DNA of 41,553 bases, from the NCBI GenBank assembly GCA_913020445.1, contig CAJWAR010000038.1:1-41553 (forward strand), read 5' to 3'. The position numbers and the translations under genes were made by a program. Below are positions 6,791 through 16,222 of the stretch, piece by piece. Each line of letters starts with the position of its first letter. Within the stretch, counting starts at the first letter, position 1. Origin of the DNA: an uncultured Rhodospirillaceae bacterium (lineage in GTDB: Bacteria > Pseudomonadota > Alphaproteobacteria > Rhodospirillales > UBA2165). The notes under the pieces were generated by a model. That model saw only the letters and a list, made by a program, of their open reading frames with translations, was not told the origin of the DNA and did not search any database.

Positions 6791-8845
6791 TTAAACATCA
6801 ATCAGGCCGTCTTCGAGCTCGGCGGCGTGGGATTGGATGAAGGCGAGCCTAAGCTCGGGCTTTTTGCCCATTAGATCATCGACCAGCTTGGCGGTCTCTT
6901 TGGCTTCGATCTTTTCATCATCGGTATGACGCAGTGGCACCGTAACCCGGAGCAGCGTCCGGGTTTCAGGGTTCATTGCCGTTTCCTTAAGCTGCGCCGG
7001 CGGCATTTCACCGAGGCCTTTGAAGCGGCTGACCTCGATTTTACCGCGCCCGGAGAACTCTTTTTCGACCAAAATATCTTTATGGGCGTCATCCATCGCA
7101 TAGAGGGTTTTGCCCCCTTGGCTGAGCCGGTAGAGCGGCGGCATAGCGATATAAAGATGGCCATTTTCAATGAGTTGTGGCATTTCTTTAAAGAAGAACG
7201 TCATCAAAAGCGAAGCGATATGCGCGCCGTCAACATCGGCATCGGTCATGATGATAACCTTTTCGTAGCGTAAATCCTCGTCACGGAAACGGGGCCCGGT
7301 GCCACAGCCCAGGGCTTCGTTCAGATCGTTGATTTCCTGATTGGCTTGAAGCTTATCAGCCGAGGCACTGGCGACGTTCAGTATCTTGCCCCGAAGGGGG
7401 AGTATCGCCTGAGTTTTACGGTCGCGGCCCTGCTTGGCGGAGCCGCCGGCCGAATCACCCTCAACGATGAAAATCTCGGTGCCTTCGGCGGAATTTTGCG
7501 AACAATCGGCGAGTTTTCCGGGCAGGCGCAGGCGTTTGGTGGCGGATTGCCGTTTGAGCACTTTGTCCTGGCGCTTTTTCATGCGGATTTGCGAGCGCTC
7601 AATAATGTGTTCCAGCAAGCGCTTGGCGGTTTCCGGATCGCCGCTGAGCCAATGGTCAAAATGATCGCCGAGCGAGCTTTCAACCAGTTTTTGTGCTTCG
7701 ACGGTGGCGAGCTTTTCCTTGGTTTGGCCCTGGAACTGTGGATCCTGGATAAACAGCGACAGCATTATGCAGGCGCCACCGACGACATCATCGGCATTAA
7801 TTTTGGTCGCGGCTTTTACTTTTGTTAGATCACCGTAGGCCTTGAGGGCTTTATTGAGCGCTCCGCGCAAACCCAATTCATGAGTGCCGCCTTGCGGGGT
7901 CGGCACGGTATTGCAATATGAATTAAAGAACTCATCCTCATCGACCGGCCAGGCAACGGCCCATTCGACCGTACCTGAGCCGCCATTGAGCTTGGCTTGG
8001 CCGAAAAAAGTGTTGGGCGTGATGGTCGCCCTTTCGTCAAGCGTGCTTTGCAGGTAGTCGCTGAGGCCGCCCGGAAAGTGGAGAGTGGCTGTTTCCGGCG
8101 TTTTTTGGTCGTTTTCGAGCAGTTTGGGATCAACTTTCCAGCGGATTTCGACGCCCCGGAATAAATACGCCTTGGAGCGCGCCATGCGGTAAAGGGTGGC
8201 GGGTCGAAAATGCACTTTGGAGCCGAAAATCTTCGGATCAGGATGAAATTTTATCAACGTGCCCCGGCGGTTGGAGACTTTGCCCGCGTCTTTAAGTTTG
8301 CCTTTGGGCTTGCCGCGCTCAAAACTTTGGGTCCGCAGCTTTTTATCGCGGGCTACTTCGACAGTTAAGTCATCGGCCAAAGCGTTAACGACGGAGAGGC
8401 CGACGCCATGCAGACCGCCGGACGTTTCGTAAGCCCCGGCTTTAAATTTACCGCCGGAATGCAGCGTCGTCAGGATGACTTCGAGGGCTGATTTGCTTTT
8501 GAATTTGGGGTGCGGGTCGGTCGGAATGCCGCGGCCATTATCACTGACAGTTATGTATTGATCGGCTGAAAGCTCAAGATCGATGCGCGTTGCCTCGCCG
8601 GCAACCGCTTCATCCATTGAGTTATCGAGAAGTTCAGCAACCAAATGATGAACCGCGCGCTCATCCGTGCCGCCGATATACATCCCCGGACGCAGGCGCA
8701 CCGGCTCCAAGCCTTCAAGAACTTCGATATCCTTGGCGGAATAAGATTTGCCTTTCTTAGATTTCTTGCCTGACGCACCCGAACCAGGGTTTTTGTTGGC
8801 CCCTTTTTTGGCTTTTTTAGGTGCATTGTCAAAGAGATCGGCCAT
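6791..8845 (-). CDS. parE: DNA topoisomerase IV subunit B
   Basis: 684 residues. It is the ATPase subunit of topoisomerase IV, which decatenates replicated chromosomes with ParC. A lysine-rich N-terminal extension of about 35 residues precedes the GHKL ATPase (ELLDNSMDEA, VSDNGRGIP, ETSGGLHGVGLSVVNAL). The TOPRIM domain carries IFIVEGDSAGGSAKQGRDR and the metal-binding MTDADVDGAHI. The DNMDEA-type motif reads DNSMDEA, and the length and the AKQGRDR segment fit ParE rather than GyrB. A ribosome-binding site (CGGGAA) lies upstream. parC is not in the window. Confidence 0.94.
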   Translation of the reverse strand: MADLFDNAPKKAKKGANKNPGSGASGKKSKKGKSYSAKDIEVLEGLEPVRLRPGMYIGGTDERAVHHLVAELLDNSMDEAVAGEATRIDLELSADQYITVSDNGRGIPTDPHPKFKSKSALEVILTTLHSGGKFKAGAYETSGGLHGVGLSVVNALADDLTVEVARDKKLRTQSFERGKPKGKLKDAGKVSNRRGTLIKFHPDPKIFGSKVHFRPATLYRMARSKAYLFRGVEIRWKVDPKLLENDQKTPETATLHFPGGLSDYLQSTLDERATITPNTFFGQAKLNGGSGTVEWAVAWPVDEDEFFNSYCNTVPTPQGGTHELGLRGALNKALKAYGDLTKVKAATKINADDVVGGACIMLSLFIQDPQFQGQTKEKLATVEAQKLVESSLGDHFDHWLSGDPETAKRLLEHIIERSQIRMKKRQDKVLKRQSATKRLRLPGKLADCSQNSAEGTEIFIVEGDSAGGSAKQGRDRKTQAILPLRGKILNVASASADKLQANQEINDLNEALGCGTGPRFRDEDLRYEKVIIMTDADVDGAHIASLLMTFFFKEMPQLIENGHLYIAMPPLYRLSQGGKTLYAMDDAHKDILVEKEFSGRGKIEVSRFKGLGEMPPAQLKETAMNPETRTLLRVTVPLRHTDDEKIEAKETAKLVDDLMGKKPELRLAFIQSHAAELEDGLIDV

Positions 8846-8987
8846 ATTATTTCCCGGCTGTTACCAGTATTAATTTCTTGCGTTAATCGACATTATACTG
8901 TGTTTTACGTTAGAATTATAACAATATCTTGTGCCTCAGTAGATTATCTGTGGCAAGGACAAACATCCTGAATTTGAGGAAAAATCG

Positions 8988-9407
8988 ATGTCTGATGATG
9001 ATCTAGAGCAACCAAACGAAAAACCCCAAAAATCTCCAGAGGGCGAGCGGACGATCACTGTTGTCGCCCAGCCGGCCGATACCAATCCAAGTGGTGATAT
9101 TTTTGGTGGTTGGATTCTGGCGCAAATGGATGTTGCCGGTGGCGTTGCCGCCAGCCGCCGTGCCGAAGGCCGCACAGTTACCATTGGCGTTAAGGAAATG
9201 GAGTTTCATAAACCGGTACGCGTCGGCGATCTGGTCAGTTGTTATACTCAAGTCCTCAAGGTCGGCAAAACATCTCTTTCGATCAAAATCGAAACTTGGA
9301 CGACCAATCATTACAATCCGTCGCCGTTGCAAAAAGTGACGGAAGGGGTATTTACCTATGTTGCGCTTGATGAAAATCGAAAACCACGCCCAGTGGATAA
9401 GTCTTAA
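8988..9407 (+). CDS. acyl-CoA thioesterase, YciA-type hotdog fold
   Basis: 139 residues. The single hotdog domain has the YciA/BFIT signature NPSGDIFGGWILAQMD, where the Asp/Gly region lies at the CoA-hydrolysis site, followed by the MEFHKPVRVGDLVSCYT strand. Enzymes of this family hydrolyse a wide range of acyl-CoAs in the cytoplasm to recycle CoA. It starts at ATG 8988, divergent from parE. The 143-base gap holds AT-rich promoter-like sequence with no firm boxes. Confidence 0.9.
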   Translation: MSDDDLEQPNEKPQKSPEGERTITVVAQPADTNPSGDIFGGWILAQMDVAGGVAASRRAEGRTVTIGVKEMEFHKPVRVGDLVSCYTQVLKVGKTSLSIKIETWTTNHYNPSPLQKVTEGVFTYVALDENRKPRPVDKS

Positions 9408-9448
9408 AAATTCTTCGGCTACATATTTTAATTTCCGGCCTGCAGCGT

Positions 9449-9532
9449 TCAGATGATCACCATCCAGACATAGCCGGCGGCAAAGAAGGTACTGAGGGCG
9501 GCGAATTCTTTGAAAAAAACTTTCGTATCCAT
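9449..9532 (-). CDS. 27-residue predicted membrane peptide
   Basis: The frame reads MDTKVFFKEFAALSTFFAAG then YVWMVII and stops at TGA. It is a short charged N-terminus (DTK, KE) followed by one hydrophobic helix, the layout of many small membrane proteins. An AGAGGA ribosome-binding site lies about 9 bases before the ATG. It sits between the thioesterase and the HsaA-like gene with its own spacing. No homologue is recognised. Support rests on the start context and the composition. Confidence 0.55.
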   Translation of the reverse strand: MDTKVFFKEFAALSTFFAAGYVWMVII

Positions 9533-9629
9533 AATGATTTTCCTCTTTCTGGTTGTCTGAAAACGGTTTTAACCCAGAAAGAACAAAATAGCAACATAAA
9601 ATTAATTTGTTAATAGTAACAATAAGTTA

Positions 9630-10832
9630 CTACAATGGCGGTGTCGTTTCCTGCGCGCCTTCGAGGCCCAATGCCCAGCGCCCGTAATTGGTGCCTTGGA
9701 CATCCCAATTAAGCCCGAACTGGGCCCGCCCGGCTTGGACGTTTCTAAAGATACGCTGGAGGTGCCTGTCGAGGAACAGCTCCCCGGCTCCACCGGCATA
9801 GAAGATGCGTTCTATCGCTTTACCGGCAAGCACGGAGGCGTAACTGCCCTCCATAATCAGGCGCGCATGAGGATCGCGCGGAACCTGTTTACCTTCACCG
9901 ATATAAGACATCGCTTCCCGCGAGTTTTGGCGGATTAGTAACTTAGCCGCATCGAGTTCAGCCGCTGATTCGGCAATGCGCAACTGCAGGCTTTGGAAGT
10001 CGGCAATTTTGGCGCCATGGCGGGAGGTTCTATCTTTGATGCCTTCAACAAAAATATCGAGGGCGCCGACCGCCATACCGACGACGACCGATGCCAAAGT
10101 ATAGGGACCAAGCGCGCGGTGGCCGACTTTATAGACGCCATTATCATAAAGACCAGCGCCGGGTGGGCGTTCGCCGCCGATAAAGGCATGAGTGTCGGGC
10201 ACAAAGACATTTTTCATTTCAAGATCGTGACTACCCGTGCCGGCCAGACCAACCACCTGCCACGTATCTAATATGGTGACATCGGTTAGGGGGATAAGTG
10301 TGGAGAGGGGGTTGTCGCTGCCCTCAACATCGCTGCCGCCGGCAAAAAACCAATCGGCATGCTGGCTGCCGCTGGAAATCGCCATGATGCCATTGCCGAT
10401 ATAGCCGCCATCGACTTTTTTAAACGAACCGTTGGTCATCTTGGCGGAAGAAATGATTGCGTTCGGATTGGCGCCCCAAACCTCGTCTTGCACATCGAAA
10501 CTGAAATTGGTGACCATCAGCGGGTGGCCGCCACATACACCCATAATCCAGCCGGTCGACCCGCAGCCTTCGGCAATCGCCAAAGTCAAGTCGCAGAGTG
10601 TCTCCCAGCCCATTTCATAACCGCCATAGCGTTTCGGCTTAAGCGCGTTGAAAAGACCAGCTTCAAACATCTCATCCAAGTTTTCCTGGGGGATGCGCCG
10701 CTCATCTTCACAACGCGCCGTTCTGCTGCGCAAATTTGGGATCAGCGCGCGCGCGCGGTCAACAAGTTCATCCGGTGTTGGTATGTTGGTGTCTAATTCT
10801 GAAGGGCGCTGCGATTCTGAGTCGGGCGGCAT
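9630..10832 (-). CDS. HsaA/HpaB-type flavin monooxygenase or acyl-CoA dehydrogenase homologue
   Basis: 400 residues with the acyl-CoA dehydrogenase fold: an N-terminal helical part with LFNALKPKRYGGYEMGWETL, a central beta domain with FKKVDGGYIGNGIMAISSGS, and a C-terminal helical bundle. YGGYEMGW and GCGSTGWI are typical of the two-component hydroxylases (for example HsaA), which use reduced flavin supplied by a separate reductase. No flavin reductase gene is adjacent. The substrate is unknown; an aromatic or polycyclic compound fits the other aromatic-acid enzymes in the window. A true acyl-CoA dehydrogenase remains possible. Confidence 0.82.
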   Translation of the reverse strand: MPPDSESQRPSELDTNIPTPDELVDRARALIPNLRSRTARCEDERRIPQENLDEMFEAGLFNALKPKRYGGYEMGWETLCDLTLAIAEGCGSTGWIMGVCGGHPLMVTNFSFDVQDEVWGANPNAIISSAKMTNGSFKKVDGGYIGNGIMAISSGSQHADWFFAGGSDVEGSDNPLSTLIPLTDVTILDTWQVVGLAGTGSHDLEMKNVFVPDTHAFIGGERPPGAGLYDNGVYKVGHRALGPYTLASVVVGMAVGALDIFVEGIKDRTSRHGAKIADFQSLQLRIAESAAELDAAKLLIRQNSREAMSYIGEGKQVPRDPHARLIMEGSYASVLAGKAIERIFYAGGAGELFLDRHLQRIFRNVQAGRAQFGLNWDVQGTNYGRWALGLEGAQETTPPL

Positions 10833-10972
10833 TAAAAATATTCCCCATTTAATTATTTTTTTAAAATCAATTTTTTAAATTACTTAACTATTTCAAAACA
10901 ATACCGCGTTTTAGAGCGTTGCCAAAGTTCATGTTTGGCATAGGTGATATCAATTTTAGTCGATAAAACCCG

Positions 10973-11470
10973 CTAATGATGGCCAAAACCCCCAGCAAAA
11001 TTAGCGGCGATCTGTTTTTGGCGAATTTCTTCCGGCCAGCGGCTTTTTATATAAGAGATGAGCGCCCAAATCTGTTTGCTGGTCAGGGTATCTTTGTAGC
11101 CAGGCATATTGCTTTTAATAGGCGGTGGATAAAAATCGGCGCCACCTTCTTCAATATAGCGGAAGATTTGCCGATCGGAGTGTTGCCATGTATGACCATC
11201 TTCATTTTGAGGCGGCGCCGGGTAGGTGCCATCAGCGTTTCTCGTTTCCCAATTTGGCTGGCCTTTCAGGTTTATACCATGGCACGACGCGCAGTGATCC
11301 TGATAGATAACCTTGCCTTCGGCAATGCGTACCGGGTCCAGAATTTTGGCGTCGTTAGTCAATTTCCCCGTCACCAGAAAATACGCGATAGCGCCACCTG
11401 CCAGCAGCAGGTACAAACTTCCAAATAAAAGTAATTTTTTGATCACGTTATTTTCATTCGTTAATGCCAT
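10973..11470 (-). CDS. membrane-anchored monohaem cytochrome c
   Basis: 165 residues. One N-terminal transmembrane anchor (about residues 12-33) is followed by a periplasmic class I cytochrome c domain. The haem motif is C60-A-S-C63-H64, and SNMPGY supplies the likely Met ligand. The C-terminal helix LTSKQIWALISYIKSRWPEE is the usual last helix of the fold. It would carry electrons between the respiratory chain and periplasmic enzymes. It is a lone gene with about 140 bases on its 3' side and 176 bases to the divergent receiver gene. Confidence 0.92.
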   Translation of the reverse strand: MALTNENNVIKKLLLFGSLYLLLAGGAIAYFLVTGKLTNDAKILDPVRIAEGKVIYQDHCASCHGINLKGQPNWETRNADGTYPAPPQNEDGHTWQHSDRQIFRYIEEGGADFYPPPIKSNMPGYKDTLTSKQIWALISYIKSRWPEEIRQKQIAANFAGGFGHH

Positions 11471-11646
11471 CGGTAAAACATCAATGTCAGCAATTTTTAC
11501 ACTTTTCCAGATTGATGACAGATAAGGAAAAATCTATCGATAAAATTTTGCTGATGGCGACTATATGTTGAATTAATTTGTATCATTATCGGTTGTTATA
11601 TATATGCTACCACACTACATAATGTTGCCAAAATTTAGAGAGCTCA

Positions 11647-12042
11647 ATGGCAGCTAAAGAGATTATTTTAGCGATTGATGATGATCCGGCCGTCCTCAAA
11701 TTTATTAAGGTCGTCTGTCATCATGCGGCGTACGAATATCATAGCGCTGATAGTGGCGCCCATGGATTGGAGCTGCTTGAGCAGATAAAACCAACCGCCA
11801 TATTGCTGGATGTGGATATGCCGGAAATGGATGGCCTGAAAACGCACGATAAAATTAGGTCCGATTTTCCCAAATTAAAAGTGCCGGTTATTTTTCTATC
11901 GGCGAAAAAAGATTTGGCGACGATCAGTGAGGCAACTTCCTGGGGGTCGACCTATTTGCTTAAACCGATTGATCCGCAACGCTTATTGGCAAAGATCGAA
12001 ACCGCTATTCACGATGCGAGAGCTAAATTAGCGTCCTTGTAA
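11647..12042 (+). CDS. single-domain response regulator (CheY-like)
   Basis: 131 residues, a receiver domain with no output domain. The acidic pocket is D11-D12-D13, the phosphoacceptor is D55 in LLDVDMPEMDG, the switch Ser is S85 in FLSAKKD, and the conserved Lys is K106 in YLLKPID. Such proteins pass signals by protein contact, in phosphorelays or at the flagellar motor. No histidine kinase is adjacent, so the partner is unknown. A GAGAGC stretch gives a weak ribosome-binding site before ATG 11647. Confidence 0.95.
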   Translation: MAAKEIILAIDDDPAVLKFIKVVCHHAAYEYHSADSGAHGLELLEQIKPTAILLDVDMPEMDGLKTHDKIRSDFPKLKVPVIFLSAKKDLATISEATSWGSTYLLKPIDPQRLLAKIETAIHDARAKLASL

Positions 12043-12076
12043 TTCCCTTCAAATAGTTCCTGAAACCTAAAAAAAA

Positions 12077-12096
12077 GCCGGGAGTTTCCTCCCGGC
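12077..12096. terminator. bidirectional terminator between convergent genes
   Basis: An 8-bp GC stem (GCCGGGAG / CTCCCGGC) closes a TTTC loop. It is flanked by eight A on the left and GATTTT on the right, so it can end both the receiver gene and the leftward solute-binding gene. Confidence 0.88.
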
Positions 12097-12121
12097 GATT
12101 TTAATTTAGATCAAGTTATCG

Positions 12122-13693
12122 CTATTTCTTGTCGCGATAGAGATGATGGTATCCGATAATAGGATTATCCGGATACGGCACGCCTTTGATGCCTTTTTGA
12201 GCTACGGTTGCCAGAATGGCATGTTCGAACGGCTGATACGGTACTTCTTCGGTTTTGGCTTGTTCAAACGCGCAATGAGCTTTTTTCACATCGGCATCGG
12301 AACGGGCAGTTTGAACTTTTTCAATTGCCGCATCGAGCTTAGGTGAACGCACGCGCCAGTTATTGTCCTTGGCCTTAGAGTGCATATTCATCTCATAGAT
12401 GGTCGGATGTATAGTAGGCCCTTGAACAATCATGTATATCGGCGTTTCACCCTTGACGATTTTAAAGATCACGCCACTGGGGCCGCGACCACCAACTTTA
12501 ACGTTGACGTTAACACCGATTTTTTTCCACATCGCCTGCAACATGATCGTCAGCTTTTTGAACGACGGAATGTTGTAGGTCCAGATGTCAAAGGTTGGGA
12601 TCGGTTTGCCGTACTGCTTGAGCAGTGCTTTGGCTTTGGCGACATCATAATCCGGGAACTTAATGCCGGGGCAATGCCAGCGGGAGCCTTTCGGGAAGGC
12701 TTGGTTGGCAAGTTTGGCCATGCCCTTGGTAACCACTTTAAGGATCGCTTGGCGATCAATGGCGTGGGCGAGGGCTTTACGCACCAATAAATTATCAAGC
12801 GGTTTGTAATCCTGATTGAAATTTACCGCCCAATGCATGGTGCCGCGGCCGCCGTTTTTAACGACCAGATTTTTGTTTTTCATCGCGCGTGGCAGGATGG
12901 ACCCGTTCAAGGACCAGCCGACATCCAGATCTTTTGCCCTAAGAGCATTCCACGGTGCACCGGTTTCCGGACCGGTCCGAATGATATAACGAATTTCATC
13001 GGCATGTTGTTCCTTTGGGTTCCAGTAGTTGCGGTTGCGGACAACTGTCACACCTTTACCCGGTATCCATTCCTTAATCATGTAAGGGCCGGCGCCAACC
13101 GACATGCGGTTGTAGTCGGGCTTGTTTTCATTGGCTTTGGCAAAACCTGGCGCATTCAAATACCAGACGTAAATACCGGCCGCCATGACGGAGTCAAAAG
13201 CCAGATGAGGTTCGGAGAAAATAAAGTTCAACGTATGTTTATCAGCGGCTTCAACCCGGTCGAGACGCGGACCAAGGGCGGCGCGGTAACGGCCGGCCAA
13301 TTTACTGCCAAGCAGACGTTTGAAATGATGCACATATGCTTCGGAAGTTAGTTCTTCGCCGTTTGAGAAACGCACACCTTTACGAAGCGTCACCCGCCAT
13401 AGCTTATAGTCGTCACTGTGCGTGGCTTTGGTGGCCAAGCGTGGGATCAATTTACCGGTCTTGGAATCTTGCCGGAACAGCAAATCATGCACCGCATAAA
13501 GAACTTGAAAACGGCCCATACCGCCTTGCGGCACTTTGATATGATCGAAACCACTGATGCCGCGGTTCATGTGAACTTCAAATTTTCCGCCGGTACCGGC
13601 AGGATGATCTGCCAGCGCAGCGCTATCGCTGATCATAAAAGCTGCGGCACCAAAAAGAGCCCCGCAAATCGCGAGTTTGGATGAATTATACAT
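12122..13693 (-). CDS. periplasmic peptide/solute-binding protein (SBP_bac_5 family)
   Basis: 523 residues from the ATG at 13693, chosen because GGGGAGA lies 9 bases upstream. The ATG six codons earlier (13711) has no ribosome-binding site. The signal peptide ends near ISDSAALA-D. The mature protein has DppA/OppA-type regions: LWRVTLRKGVRFSNGEELT, DRVEAADKHTLNFIFSEPHL, then VRKALAHAIDRQAILKVV. It would bind oligopeptides or similar solutes for an ABC importer. No permease or ATPase genes adjoin it, so it is an orphan that either uses a distant transporter or serves as a receptor. Confidence 0.88.
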   Translation of the reverse strand: MYNSSKLAICGALFGAAAFMISDSAALADHPAGTGGKFEVHMNRGISGFDHIKVPQGGMGRFQVLYAVHDLLFRQDSKTGKLIPRLATKATHSDDYKLWRVTLRKGVRFSNGEELTSEAYVHHFKRLLGSKLAGRYRAALGPRLDRVEAADKHTLNFIFSEPHLAFDSVMAAGIYVWYLNAPGFAKANENKPDYNRMSVGAGPYMIKEWIPGKGVTVVRNRNYWNPKEQHADEIRYIIRTGPETGAPWNALRAKDLDVGWSLNGSILPRAMKNKNLVVKNGGRGTMHWAVNFNQDYKPLDNLLVRKALAHAIDRQAILKVVTKGMAKLANQAFPKGSRWHCPGIKFPDYDVAKAKALLKQYGKPIPTFDIWTYNIPSFKKLTIMLQAMWKKIGVNVNVKVGGRGPSGVIFKIVKGETPIYMIVQGPTIHPTIYEMNMHSKAKDNNWRVRSPKLDAAIEKVQTARSDADVKKAHCAFEQAKTEEVPYQPFEHAILATVAQKGIKGVPYPDNPIIGYHHLYRDKK

Positions 13694-13915
13694 TGAAAAA
13701 TGTCTCCCCATTTATGCGGATCGCAATATGAAGGCGAGCCCGCGATATTATGAAATTACCCGTTAAATAATTTTTTTTATAAGTTGACGCCTTACGCTAC
13801 TCACGTCCGCGTGTTCGGTCAATAGATGGCGGCTAATTGTTTTCCCTAATTTGCGTCACTAACCGGCTCGGCGTATACTATCGCCATTCTAATTTAGTGG
13901 TTAGAGGAGCTTGTA

Positions 13916-16210
13916 TTGCCGAACTCCTTCCTGAAATTAGCTCATTGCCGGCCTGATCTGAGGTGCATGTTTGGCATCCGATGGATTGCGGCTTTCCTCC
14001 TGGTAATTTTTGTTTCATCTGAAGTCATCGCCCAGGTGTTGCCTAATACGGCGGCCAATCGCCGGCGTGGGGTTGCCGGCTGCACCCAAACCCGCAGTGG
14101 CATTACGTGCCCGGGCGGCGGTGGCGGAGGTGGCGGCGGTTATAGCGGCTACAATGCCAATTCTATGATGATGGGCATCATGGGTAACGCCATGAACAGT
14201 TTCATGCAGGGCTATCAGCGCGGCCTCGCAATCCGGGCGCGCAAGCAAAAGGGCAACCGGCTAAACGATCGGGGCCTCAAATATGAACGGCAAAAAAATT
14301 GGTCCTCGGCAGCCAGTTCTTACCGCCAAGCTTTGCAGTATTGGAATCACCCGACGATTGTTTCGAATTTGCGGCGGGTCGAAGATGAATTGTCGGGCGC
14401 CGCAGATCGCCGCCGCAGAGCTCAACGCCGGCGCCGGGCTGAATGGGCCGCGAAGCAAAAACGCCTGCAAAATATGATTGGCAGTCTCGCCGACAGTTTA
14501 ACCCAGGGGGGCACGTTGGGATCCTTGCCGGAAACCGATATGGGATTTGCGCCACCGGGTGGTGGTACGGCTTTCTTTGGCACCGGCGGCCCCGTGACTG
14601 CCAATGCCGCACCCGATGGCAATGGCCTCAGTTTTATGGGCCCCAAGGATGAATTTTTCACCAAGGGCAATAAAAACTCGGCGATTGTTGATCTCAGAGA
14701 AGGAGCGTCTGATCAGTTGGCGGTCAACGCCGACAAAGGTGTAATAGGCAAGCCGGTTGACGCGAAAGATAGTCTGAATTTCTACCAGCCTAACGATAAA
14801 GTAAAAGGCGCCGAACAGGCTGGACTTGCGCCCGGCAAACCCATCCCGGTTAAACGCCTGCCGACCAGCCGCAAGGCTGAGTTGCTGCTCGATTCATTGG
14901 AGCATGGTCAGCGTGATTGGAATAAAAGCCGTGAGTATCTGGTTAAACTCGTTGAAGCCAATCCAAAGGATCAGGATGCGCTGGCGGCACTGCAGGACCT
15001 TGACGCGGCCCAGGCGCTTGATCAAAAACGCTCAGCTAAAAATCAGCCACTGGTAAGAAACGAAGATACCCATAAGATGATGAGCAGACTCCTGGTTAAG
15101 AGCGTTCTTGAGGATGACAAAAATTATGACAAATTTGGCTGGCCGATTAAGCCGCCGACAAAGGAGCAAGCCAACGATCCTCAATATCAGCACAAAATGC
15201 TGACGGCGGAAGGCCTGCGTTCGGACAAACAAGGACACCACCGCCGGGCGCGCCATTATTTTGAACGGGCGCTGGCGTTGGACCCTAAGAATGAGGATGT
15301 CAAAGCGGCGCTTGAAAATACGCAGAAGAATTTGAATGTAGAGGCAGAAAAGTTGATGTCCCAGGGTTTGCAGGCTCGTAAAGACGGTGACGCCTTAAAA
15401 GAACTGTCATTTTACGACAAAGCACTGGTCCGCAAGCCAAATGATCCGGCGATTAAAAACCTGATTGCCGAGGCCCAGGAATCGCTCAGGCATGAAGCCG
15501 GGAAGTTAAGTATCGAGGGCGTCAAGAAGTATCAAGAAGGTGATCCCTGGCGCGCCTTGGTTTATTTTAGACAAGCGCAGGATAGAATGCCGAACGATGC
15601 GCGGCTTAAAGCCGTGATCAAAGTAACCGAAGATACGATTAAAAATCAGCAAGCCGGACAAGGCCGCCTGAGAAATCAGGGCTTCAAAGATATGGCCGCG
15701 CTGACACGCAAAAAGCTTGATGACGAAGCCCATACCTTAAGCGTCAAAGGCATCGAAGCGGGCCGCCGGGGTAATGAGGTGCAGGCCCTCGGCTATTTCA
15801 AACAAGCTTTGAAGCGCCGGCCCAATGATCAGGGCATCAAAGATATTATTGCGCACTCGCAGAAAAAGCTCGATGACCAAGCTCATACCTTAAGCGTCAA
15901 AGGCATCGAGGCAGGCCGCCGGGGCAATGAATTACAGTCACTCGGCTATTTCAAACAAGCATTGAAGCGCCGGCCTAATGACCAGGGCATTAAAGATATT
16001 ATTGCGCACTCACAGAAAAAGCTCGATGACCAAGCTCATGCCTTAAGTGTCAAAGGAATTGAAGCGGGCCTTCGGGGCAACGAACAGCGCTCGTTGGAGT
16101 ATTTCAAACAAGCTTTAAAACGCCGGCCTAATGACCAGGGCATCAAAGATATTATAAAACGTGCTGAAAGTAAGCTTGCCAAAAAGAACAATGTTAAACC
16201 GCAGAAGTAG
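13916..16210 (+). CDS. exported TPR-repeat protein with Gly-rich N-terminus
   Basis: 764 residues from TTG 13916, which has GAGGAG 6 bases upstream. An in-frame ATG at 13967 is an alternative that leaves a shorter signal peptide (FGIRWIAAFLLVIFVSSEVIAQ). After cleavage comes a low-complexity region with nine consecutive Gly, a coiled basic region, then multiple tetratricopeptide repeats from about residue 320 to the end. The last three TPR-containing units are near-identical 51-residue copies. TPRs form scaffolds for protein contacts, probably in the periplasm here. A second exported TPR protein follows after 12 bases, so the pair likely forms one operon. The specific role is unknown. Confidence 0.8.
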   Translation: MPNSFLKLAHCRPDLRCMFGIRWIAAFLLVIFVSSEVIAQVLPNTAANRRRGVAGCTQTRSGITCPGGGGGGGGGYSGYNANSMMMGIMGNAMNSFMQGYQRGLAIRARKQKGNRLNDRGLKYERQKNWSSAASSYRQALQYWNHPTIVSNLRRVEDELSGAADRRRRAQRRRRAEWAAKQKRLQNMIGSLADSLTQGGTLGSLPETDMGFAPPGGGTAFFGTGGPVTANAAPDGNGLSFMGPKDEFFTKGNKNSAIVDLREGASDQLAVNADKGVIGKPVDAKDSLNFYQPNDKVKGAEQAGLAPGKPIPVKRLPTSRKAELLLDSLEHGQRDWNKSREYLVKLVEANPKDQDALAALQDLDAAQALDQKRSAKNQPLVRNEDTHKMMSRLLVKSVLEDDKNYDKFGWPIKPPTKEQANDPQYQHKMLTAEGLRSDKQGHHRRARHYFERALALDPKNEDVKAALENTQKNLNVEAEKLMSQGLQARKDGDALKELSFYDKALVRKPNDPAIKNLIAEAQESLRHEAGKLSIEGVKKYQEGDPWRALVYFRQAQDRMPNDARLKAVIKVTEDTIKNQQAGQGRLRNQGFKDMAALTRKKLDDEAHTLSVKGIEAGRRGNEVQALGYFKQALKRRPNDQGIKDIIAHSQKKLDDQAHTLSVKGIEAGRRGNELQSLGYFKQALKRRPNDQGIKDIIAHSQKKLDDQAHALSVKGIEAGLRGNEQRSLEYFKQALKRRPNDQGIKDIIKRAESKLAKKNNVKPQK
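15710..16168 (+). repeat. three tandem 153-bp repeats inside the TPR gene
   Basis: Units start at 15710, 15863 and 16016, each 153 bp (51 codons), and each begins AAAAAGCT. Each encodes KKLDD, LSVKGIEAG, FKQALKRRPNDQGIKDII and so on. The copies differ by a modest number of mostly silent changes, so the expansion is recent or kept alike by recombination. Copy number could vary between strains. Confidence 0.93.
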
Positions 16211-16222
16211 AGACTAAATTTC

